Assembly (NCBI GenBank): GCA_964470345.1
Contig: CAYYBE010000017.1
Location: forward strand, 1-11,023
Length of the DNA stretch: 11,023 nt
Direction of reading: 5' to 3'
Source of the DNA: CAYYBE01 sp964470345
GTDB lineage: Bacteria > Babelota > Babeliae > Babelales > Babelaceae
Shown here: one piece after another, positions 6,040-11,023 of the stretch
Layout: the number at the start of each line of letters is the position of its first letter
Numbering within the stretch: the first letter of the stretch is position 1
Position numbers and translations under genes: made by a program
Notes under the pieces: model-generated
What the model saw: only the letters and a program-made list of their open reading frames with translations
Told to the model about the DNA's origin: nothing
Database searches by the model: none

Positions 6040-7284
6040 TTAGATTCCCCAATCAAGGGTGACCGAACGTAATGCATCAGGCAAAGCAATCGAACCATCA
6101 GGCTGTTGGTACGTTTCCATTAAAGCAACCATCAAACGAGGTAATGCGAGCGATGAGGTATTAAGCGTATAGGCCAACTGTGTCTTTCCACCAGCTTGCG
6201 TGCGATAACGAATACCACAACGTCGGCTTTGGAAGTCGGTACAGTTACTTGCCGAAGAAACTTCATAGTATGCCTGTTGCCCTGGCATCCAGACTTCAAT
6301 ATCAAATGTCTTTGATGAAGCAAAGGAACAATCTTGTGCCGCCAAGAGGCTAACACGATAATGAAGCCCTAATTGCTGCAAAATCGACTCAGCGCAGGCA
6401 AGCATCCGTTCATGCTCTGCTTGTGCTTGTTCAGGAGTTGCTATCGTATATAATTCAACTTTTTCAAACTGGTGAATACGAATTAAGCCGCGCTCTGTTG
6501 AGCCATAGGTGCCCGCTTCACGACGAAAGCAGCTCGTCCAGGCGGTCATACGTACGGGCAATTCTTCAGCCATAAAAATATGGTCGCGATAGAGGTTTGT
6601 CAGGTTAACTTCAGCCGTTGGTGTTGTGTACAAACCATCAGCAGGAATTGAGTAGACCCCATTTTCAAAGAGCGGCAATTGGCCAGAGCCTTCTAACGCT
6701 TGGCGATTGACCAAAAATGGCGGTACGCAGGGGGTAAAACCATGGCGAGCATTATTATTGAGCATAAAGAGCGCGAGCGAGTATAAGAGCTTTGCACCGG
6801 GCGTTTTGTAAAAGACAAAGCCGGAGCCGGTCATCTGAGCCGCCGCCTCAAAATCAAACCACTTTACGATATCATTCAGATCAACATGGTTTTTGGGAGT
6901 GTAAGAAAATGCTTTCTTTTCGCCCCACGTTTTAACCACCTTATTTGCTTCTTTGTTCCCTTCAGGAATCGAAGGATCAGGAATGTTAGGACAGATAAGA
7001 TAGAGCTGCTGAAATTCTTTTTCTAAAACCGTCGCTTGCTCTTCTTTACGTTTCATTTCGTCAGAAAGCGTTTTGGAACGCTCACGATTTTCTGGCGTAT
7101 TTCCTTCTTTTCCTAACGATGCAAGTTTATTTTTTTCATGGCGCATCGCTTCAATATCAACGCGCAGAGAGCGAACAAGCCCATCAAGTTCACTTAATCG
7201 TTGCACATCAAAATCTGGATTTTTACGTCGTATCAGCGCCTGAAAGCGCTCTGGTTCTTCTCGCAAAAGCGTAAGATCGATCAT
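6040..7284 (-). CDS. serS: Serine--tRNA ligase (SerRS)
   Basis: SerRS charges tRNA-Ser with serine in the cytoplasm and is essential for translation. The 414-residue product has the usual bacterial layout and length. An N-terminal helical tRNA-binding arm (about 27-100, strongly charged coiled coil) precedes a class II catalytic core. Visible are motif 1 (HGFTPCVPPFLV, 181-192), the serine-site TTPTAEVNLTNLYRD (220-234), motif 2 (CFRREAGTYGSTERGLIRIH from 252), KTFDIEVWMPGQ (325-336), SSASNCTDFQSRR (343-355) and motif 3 (LNTSSLALPR, 374-383). Motif 3 reads NTSSLALPR where many bacterial enzymes have NGSGLAVGR; the key arginine is kept. The ATG at 7284 has GGAG seven bases upstream. A terminator hairpin separates it from the HU gene, so it probably has its own promoter. 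Confidence 0.97.
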   Translation of the reverse strand: MIDLTLLREEPERFQALIRRKNPDFDVQRLSELDGLVRSLRVDIEAMRHEKNKLASLGKEGNTPENRERSKTLSDEMKRKEEQATVLEKEFQQLYLICPNIPDPSIPEGNKEANKVVKTWGEKKAFSYTPKNHVDLNDIVKWFDFEAAAQMTGSGFVFYKTPGAKLLYSLALFMLNNNARHGFTPCVPPFLVNRQALEGSGQLPLFENGVYSIPADGLYTTPTAEVNLTNLYRDHIFMAEELPVRMTAWTSCFRREAGTYGSTERGLIRIHQFEKVELYTIATPEQAQAEHERMLACAESILQQLGLHYRVSLLAAQDCSFASSKTFDIEVWMPGQQAYYEVSSASNCTDFQSRRCGIRYRTQAGGKTQLAYTLNTSSLALPRLMVALMETYQQPDGSIALPDALRSVTLDWGI

Positions 7285-7323
7285 GGGATAACTCCATTAA
7301 AACAAAAAAAAGGCGTCTCTTCT

Positions 7324-7352
7324 ACCATAGCGAAAAAAGCACCTATTGAGAA
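7324..7352 (-). promoter_or_regulatory. Weak candidate promoter of serS
   Basis: On the minus strand, TATGGT (7329-7324) stands 17 bases after TTCTCA (7352-7347), between the HU terminator and the serS start. The -10 is fair and the -35 is poor. It is offered because the terminator just upstream implies serS needs its own promoter. Confidence 0.3.
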
Positions 7353-7354
7353 GC

Positions 7355-7384
7355 ACAAAAGCCACTCGTTAAAGTGGCTTTTGT
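7355..7384 (-). terminator. Intrinsic terminator of the HU gene
   Basis: A perfect 12-bp inverted repeat, ACAAAAGCCACT (7355-7366) and AGTGGCTTTTGT (7373-7384), encloses a 6-base loop. On the minus strand the GC part of the stem (GCCACT/AGTGGC) is preceded by A's and followed by TTTTGT, the form of a rho-independent terminator. It begins 43 bases after the HU stop codon. The stem is symmetric, so it could work in both directions, but no plus-strand gene ends here. Confidence 0.8.
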
Positions 7385-7427
7385 TAGCAAAAGATTTTCT
7401 GCGGTCGGTCAAAGACCAAACTACCCT

Positions 7428-7721
7428 TTATGCAGCCTTAATGGTTGCAGTGCGGACTTGTTCTTTAAACTGTTTACCAGCCTTGAACTTTGGTGCAATT
7501 GTTTTGGGTAAACGGAGACGAGATTTATCTTTTGGATTGATACCCCAACGTTCGGCCCTAACCGAAAGTAAGAATGTACCGAACCCAGAAAGTTGAACCT
7601 TTTCTCCCTTTTTGAGCGTACGTGTAATAATACGCGTCATGGCTTCGAAAATTTTCGTAACATCTTTCTTACTGAAAGTTGTTTCCTCGCTGACCGAACC
7701 AATCAAGTCAGTCTTATTCAT
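7428..7721 (-). CDS. hup: HU/IHF-family DNA-binding protein
   Basis: HU-type proteins are small dimeric nucleoid proteins that bend and compact DNA and assist replication, repair and recombination. The 97-residue product has MNKTDLIGSVSEET at its start, the helical FSKKDVTKIFEAMTRII segment, GEKVQLSGFGTFLLSVR (the family's 'v.l.gFGtF...r.a' signature), a DNA-binding arm, and the closing APKFKAGKQFKEQV. The arm tip reads GINP where the common form is GRNP; the intercalating proline is kept. The final residues (RTATIKAA) form a short tail. The start is the ATG at 7721, five bases after a strong AGGAGGA. Longer readings from 7736 or 7739 would run through that ribosome-binding site. It is transcribed away from the TatD gene and ends at a strong terminator. 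HU versus IHF cannot be settled by eye; a single gene of this kind is usually HU. Confidence 0.93.
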   Translation of the reverse strand: MNKTDLIGSVSEETTFSKKDVTKIFEAMTRIITRTLKKGEKVQLSGFGTFLLSVRAERWGINPKDKSRLRLPKTIAPKFKAGKQFKEQVRTATIKAA

Positions 7722-7771
7722 GGTTATCCTCCTCATCAATTAAGCTATTGGTAGCTAAACACTGCTTTATT

Positions 7772-7785
7772 CACACACTCGTGTG
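7772..7785. other. Small hairpin in the HU leader
   Basis: CACAC (7772-7776) and GTGTG (7781-7785) can pair around ACTC. A second partly overlapping stem (GTGTGC with GCGCAC, 7781-7794, one G-U pair) is possible, but its 2-base loop makes it unlikely. Both would lie in the 5' untranslated leader of HU if the predicted promoter at 7809-7836 is right. They may be simply CA/GT-rich DNA. Confidence 0.3.
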
Positions 7786-7795
7786 CTTGCGCACA

Positions 7796-7826
7796 TTGGT
7801 GTACTATTAGAGTAGCTCTCTATACT
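7796..7826 (+). promoter_or_regulatory. Candidate promoter of the TatD-family gene
   Basis: TATACT (7821-7826) is a good -10 hexamer about 50 bases ahead of the start codon. The best -35 is TTGGTG (7796-7801) at a long 19-base spacing, so the call is weak. It would overlap the HU promoter on the other strand. Confidence 0.35.
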
Positions 7827-7836
7827 AAATTGTCAA
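7809..7836 (-). promoter_or_regulatory. Predicted promoter of the HU gene
   Basis: On the minus strand a perfect TTGACA (7836-7831) is followed after 16 bases by TACTCT (7814-7809). Transcription would begin near 7802, giving an HU leader of about 80 bases. The -35 is full consensus; the -10 keeps the important T, A and final T. Confidence 0.55.
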
Positions 7837-7874
7837 TTTTAAGGATGAAGGCTCTTGAATTAAGGAGAATCACA

Positions 7875-8690
7875 ATGCTCATCGATACACACTGTCATCT
7901 ACCCATGATTGCCCAACCGACCCCCGATGCCCCCCTTGACGAGAATATGCTTGCAACGATCAAAACGATTATCAACGCTGCGCAGGCCCGCCAGGTTATG
8001 AAGCTGGTTACCATTGGTTCATCGCTGCAAGAAAGCATTAATAGCGTTCAGGTCGCTCAACGGTTCCCTTCTGTTTTTGCCTCGATCGGGCTCCATCCCA
8101 ATGACTGCACCGAGCAATGGCACGCAGATTGGAAAAAGCTTACACAGCTCTACGCCAACACCGCCCCGGGCATTATCGTGGCTATTGGCGAATGTGGTAT
8201 CGACAAACATTACCCAGGGTACCACCTTCAACGTCAATATGATGCCTTTAAAACGCAGATCGAGTTTGCCTTGGAACAGAAGCTCCCGCTTGTCGTCCAT
8301 ACCCGTGACGCTTCTGACGAAACGCTCGGCTGCTTACTACCCTATGCAGGTTCAGGGTTGCGGGGTGTGATTCACTGCTTTTCTGAAAGTTATGCCTGGG
8401 CTCAAGATGCGCTCAAGCTCGGCTTTGTTATGGGGATCGGTGGCGCCATTACCTACCCTAAAAACAACGTCTTACGCGAAACAATCAAAGCGCTCCCGCT
8501 CGACTCGCTGATCTTGGAAACTGATGCACCGTTCTTACCGATACAAGCAATGCGGGGCAAAAAAAACGAACCTCAGTATATAGCTGATATTGCCGCCTAT
8601 ATTGCCGACCTACGGCAGATTACCGTCCAAGAACTTGCCGTTACCACCAGCGCTACTGCCCACGCTCTGTTTGGATTAACCAAAAACTAG
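7875..8690 (+). CDS. tatD: TatD-family metal-dependent hydrolase / DNase
   Basis: TatD-family enzymes are TIM-barrel metal-dependent hydrolases; characterised members are 3'-5' DNA exonucleases linked to repair and DNA turnover. The 271-residue product keeps all expected metal ligands: HxH in DTHCHL (His6, His8), Glu106 in AIGECGID, His142 in VVHTRDA, His167 in IHCFSES and Asp217 in LETDAPFL. RGKKNEPQYI (227-236) is the usual 'RGK.NeP.y' segment. Length is normal (about 260-270). The start is the ATG at 7875 with AAGGAGA eight bases before it; the frame is open back to 7830, but that extension runs through the ribosome-binding site. It looks closest to the YcfH-like branch, so the symbol is a family label. 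It is divergent from HU and on the same strand as the LysE gene 99 bases downstream. Confidence 0.94.
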   Translation: MLIDTHCHLPMIAQPTPDAPLDENMLATIKTIINAAQARQVMKLVTIGSSLQESINSVQVAQRFPSVFASIGLHPNDCTEQWHADWKKLTQLYANTAPGIIVAIGECGIDKHYPGYHLQRQYDAFKTQIEFALEQKLPLVVHTRDASDETLGCLLPYAGSGLRGVIHCFSESYAWAQDALKLGFVMGIGGAITYPKNNVLRETIKALPLDSLILETDAPFLPIQAMRGKKNEPQYIADIAAYIADLRQITVQELAVTTSATAHALFGLTKN

Positions 8691-8722
8691 GCTAAACCAT
8701 GCACTTTACCTCTCGGCCGTCG

Positions 8723-8728
8723 TATACT
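8723..8728 (+). promoter_or_regulatory. Candidate -10 element of the LysE-family gene
   Basis: TATACT at 8723-8728 lies in the 99-base gap between the TatD and LysE genes. No good -35 is seen at 16-18 bases upstream. If used, transcription would start near 8735 and the palindrome at 8756-8774 would be part of the leader. Confidence 0.3.
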
Positions 8729-8755
8729 AAGAAGTAACGGGACAGCTTTACTTAT

Positions 8756-8774
8756 GCTCCAATGACATTGGAGC
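8756..8774. promoter_or_regulatory. 19-bp palindrome ahead of the LysE-family gene
   Basis: GCTCCAATG (8756-8764) and CATTGGAGC (8766-8774) are perfect inverted repeats around a single A. It sits three bases before the GGGGGAA ribosome-binding site (8778-8784). As DNA it has the form of an operator for a dimeric repressor; as RNA it would be a hairpin next to the ribosome-binding site. No T-run follows, so it is not a standard terminator. Confidence 0.5.
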
Positions 8775-8789
8775 AACGGGGGAAAGATA

Positions 8790-9422
8790 ATGACGCCACT
8801 CGCACTCAGTACCTTTTTTAAAGGGGGCATTATCGGATTTGCTATGGCAGCTCCGGTCGGCCCTATTGGTCTTTTATGTATTCAACGGACCTTATCCTAC
8901 GGCTTGCTTACCGGCTTTATTGCTGGTTTAGGTGCAGCAACGGCTGATGGTATTTTAGGAGCAATTGCCGGCTTTGGCCTCACCTTTATCGGTGGCTTTA
9001 TTTCGGGCCATCAACAAATTCTCCGTCTGCTTGGCGGCTTTTTCCTGATCTATCTTGGAATCCACATCTTCCGCTCAACACCGGCACACGCTGCCCATGC
9101 CCAACGCCGAGGGTTATGGGGGACCTATCTTTCCACGCTCCTGCTTACCCTCTCTAACCCGATGACCATAATCGCCTATACAGCAGTCTTTTCTGGCTTT
9201 GCCGATATTGAAAGCATCGAGAGCACCTCGCTGATTCTTTCCCTGATCGGTGGCATTTTTGTAGGTTCAGCAATCTGGTGGTTTATCTTGAGCTTCGGCA
9301 TGAGCCTCCTACGAACCAGGTTAACCCACCGGGCACTCGAGCTTATCAACAAAATCTCCGGGGTTGCTATTGCCATCCTAGGCCTGATTGTGCTCATCAC
9401 GCTTTTACCCGTGGGCAAGTAA
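8790..9422 (+). CDS. LysE-family amino-acid/metabolite exporter
   Basis: The 210-residue protein is a very hydrophobic inner-membrane protein with about six spans, the normal size and form of the LysE/RhtB family, which exports amino acids or related small molecules. Near the N-terminus it has AAPVGPIGLLCIQRTLSYGL followed by a glycine-rich TGFIAGLGAATADGILGAIAG, matching the family's 'PGP.......G...G...glG...gd' pattern with Val between Pro and Gly. LSNPMTIIAYTAVF in the middle corresponds to the usual 'l.NPka...f...f' segment. The exported substrate cannot be told. The ATG at 8790 has GGGGGAA five bases ahead. A palindrome in the leader may control it. Its stop codon abuts the recJ stop on the other strand, so the two transcripts converge with no spacer. 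Confidence 0.9.
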   Translation: MTPLALSTFFKGGIIGFAMAAPVGPIGLLCIQRTLSYGLLTGFIAGLGAATADGILGAIAGFGLTFIGGFISGHQQILRLLGGFFLIYLGIHIFRSTPAHAAHAQRRGLWGTYLSTLLLTLSNPMTIIAYTAVFSGFADIESIESTSLILSLIGGIFVGSAIWWFILSFGMSLLRTRLTHRALELINKISGVAIAILGLIVLITLLPVGK

Positions 9423-11023
9423 TCAAAAATCTAACGGCTTTAAACCTGCGACGTCGTGGCCTTGGAACTCAATGCTCCTACGCCCGTTCCAGTAATTTTC
9501 TGTTACCGAAACTGCAAGAGAAAATGGTTCACTCCGCTGGGCGATCAGTTTTGGATATAAATCGGGACGGTTAAAGAAGATCACTGGCTTCACAACACCA
9601 TCAGCAAAGATCATCCCCTTCACGTGCTCGTCTTTTAAGAGCATCGGCGTTTCAACGAGCGACGCTTGTTGGATATAGAACTTTGGCTGTGCGTTTTCAC
9701 ACCCGAATGGCTCTAAATAGGCCATATCATCCATCAGCTTTTGCGTAGCGTCAGGCAAACGCAACTCTGCATCAAGATAGAGCTTTTGCACAAGATCTTC
9801 ATCAGCTAAACGTGCAGCGACGTAGCTGTCTAACCGCTCTTGCAACAGAGGAATCTTTGATGCAGGCAATGAAAGGCCTGCAGCCATCGGGTGACCACCG
9901 AACGACGTTAACATATCACTTACGGAAGAGAGTGCTTCGAACATATTAAGCTCAGGGATCGACCGACAGGAACCTTTAGCAAGACCATCTTTAGTAATGT
10001 GTAATAAGATTGTGGGACGACCAAACTGACCAACCAAGCGAGAGGCAACAAGACCAATAACGCCCGGAGCCCAACCCGATTGCGCTGCAATTAAGACTTT
10101 ATTTTTTGAAAGATCGATCTGTTTTGAAATAACAGCTCGTTCCACTTCTTTTAAAACTACCTGTTCAATAGATTTACGCGTTTGGTTGAGTTCGCCCAAC
10201 AGCTTACCGACCCGCATCGTTTCTTGCTCATCTGAGCCGATTAAAAATTTAACCCCAGCTCGCGGATCGTCAAGACGGCCGAGCGCATTAATCTGCGGCG
10301 CTATGAAAAAGCCGATATCGGTTGAAGAAAGCACCGGTTTGTCGATGCGTGCATTGGATTTGAGAACTTGGATCGACAGACTCTCTTGTAACCGTACATG
10401 CTGTAAGCCATGACGTACCCAAAAGCGATTCTCTCCTATCAGTGGTACCACATCAGCAACCGTACCCAACATCAGTAGTTCATAGACTTTTGCTGGCATC
10501 TCTTTGCCCAAACGGGCATACAGGAGTTCCATGAGTTTAAAGCTCACGCCGACACCGGCAAACTTTTTAAAGGGATAGGTACAATCTTCTTGCGCAGGAT
10601 TCACGATGGCAAATGCGGGCGGCACTTCAGCATGTGGCCGGTGATGGTCAGTGATAATGAGATCAATACCTAGCTTTTTCGCTTCAAGAGCAGCATCAAA
10701 TGCAGAGATTCCATTATCAACGGTAATAATAACTTGATACCCACTCTGATGCGCACGCTGCACCGTTTTAACCGAAAGCCCGTACCCATCGACAATTCGA
10801 TTGGGTAAGAAAAAGTTAATCTGTGCACCAAGCGGCGCTAAACACAAAAGCATTAAGGCTGTCGACGTAATTCCGTCAACATCGTAATCCCCTGCTATCA
10901 AAATCTTGTGACCATGTTCTATAGCAAATATTATACGATCTACCACCTTGTCAGCGTCTTTTAAAAGCGTTGCTGATGCAACATCCCGCTCACGAGAGGT
11001 AAACAAAAAACGTTCAAGCTCAT
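9423..11023 (-). CDS. recJ: Single-stranded-DNA exonuclease RecJ (N-terminus outside window)
   Basis: RecJ is a 5'-3' single-strand DNA exonuclease used in RecF-type recombination and repair. The reading frame is open to the window edge, where ELERFLFTSRERD precedes the first visible motifs; the true start lies beyond it. About 530 residues are seen against about 575 in E. coli. Numbering from the codon at 11006, motifs are AGDYDVDGITSTAL (38-51), ITVDNGIS (94-101), the DHH triad in ITDHHRPH (118-125) and GTVADVVPLIGENR (181-194). Further on come INALGRLDDPRAG, the DHHA1 region with APGVIGLVASRLVGQFGRP, and FGGHPMAAGLSLP. A C-terminal OB-like part ends with VTENYWNGRRSIEFQGHDV. All metal-binding motifs of the DHH core seen here are intact. 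The TTG at 11006 should not be taken as the start, since the coding pattern continues upstream. It converges on the LysE gene with no intergenic base. Confidence 0.96.
   Translation of the reverse strand, partial: ELERFLFTSRERDVASATLLKDADKVVDRIIFAIEHGHKILIAGDYDVDGITSTALMLLCLAPLGAQINFFLPNRIVDGYGLSVKTVQRAHQSGYQVIITVDNGISAFDAALEAKKLGIDLIITDHHRPHAEVPPAFAIVNPAQEDCTYPFKKFAGVGVSFKLMELLYARLGKEMPAKVYELLMLGTVADVVPLIGENRFWVRHGLQHVRLQESLSIQVLKSNARIDKPVLSSTDIGFFIAPQINALGRLDDPRAGVKFLIGSDEQETMRVGKLLGELNQTRKSIEQVVLKEVERAVISKQIDLSKNKVLIAAQSGWAPGVIGLVASRLVGQFGRPTILLHITKDGLAKGSCRSIPELNMFEALSSVSDMLTSFGGHPMAAGLSLPASKIPLLQERLDSYVAARLADEDLVQKLYLDAELRLPDATQKLMDDMAYLEPFGCENAQPKFYIQQASLVETPMLLKDEHVKGMIFADGVVKPVIFFNRPDLYPKLIAQRSEPFSLAVSVTENYWNGRRSIEFQGHDVAGLKPLDF

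Noticed and set aside
7722..7739. Longer HU start (TTG at 7739 or ATG at 7736)
   Set aside because: The added residues are encoded by the strong AGGAGGA ribosome-binding site itself; HU proteins normally begin with MNK-type sequence, as at 7721.
7830..7874. 15-residue N-terminal extension of the TatD-family protein
   Set aside because: It runs through the AAGGAGA ribosome-binding site, and TatD proteins begin with the M-L/F-I-D-T/S-H-C-H motif close to the start.
1..11023. CRISPR array, transposase, phage genes or toxin-antitoxin pair
   Set aside because: No direct-repeat array, transposase motif, phage structural gene or small paired genes were seen on either strand.

Overview
The window is bacterial chromosome, densely packed with ordinary genes. 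It shows Shine-Dalgarno-led genes, a bacterial SecD, a bacterial-type seryl-tRNA synthetase, an HU-type protein, RecJ and two tRNAs. There is no phage, transposase, CRISPR array or rRNA. Base composition looks moderately AT-rich to balanced. The gene set does not fix the taxon. The divergence of several proteins and the unknown secreted coiled-coil protein would fit a poorly sampled phylum; Candidatus Dependentiae (TM6) is a guess from overall protein style, not shown by the sequence.

Left part, 1-1900, all minus strand: tRNA-Leu(GAG), then secD, then tRNA-Met(CAU) at the window edge. A good sigma70-type promoter precedes tRNA-Leu, so secD is probably transcribed with the tRNAs. secF is not directly next to secD; only the tRNA is seen before the window ends.

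Middle part, 1880-5931, minus strand: five closely spaced genes that look like one operon. In transcription order they are a DUF58 protein, a one-span membrane protein of DUF4381 type, a HemW-like protein that lacks the radical-SAM cysteine motif, a small FMN-type split-barrel (PNPOx-like) protein, and an unknown exported coiled-coil protein with a tryptophan-rich C-terminal anchor. DUF58 plus DUF4381 recalls MoxR/Bat-type operons, but the MoxR ATPase and the membrane VWA proteins are missing here. This is the most unusual stretch of the window.

Right-middle part, 5932-7740: a 73-bp imperfect inverted-repeat element lies between serS and the DUF58 gene. It is followed by serS and an HU-family gene, both minus strand, with a strong hairpin terminator between them.

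Right part, 7741-11023: a divergent promoter region separates HU from a plus-strand TatD-family hydrolase gene. Next comes a LysE-family exporter gene with a near-perfect palindrome just ahead of its ribosome-binding site. The LysE stop codon abuts the stop codon of recJ, which reads from the opposite strand and runs off the right edge without its N-terminus. No gene-free stretch exceeds 300 bases.
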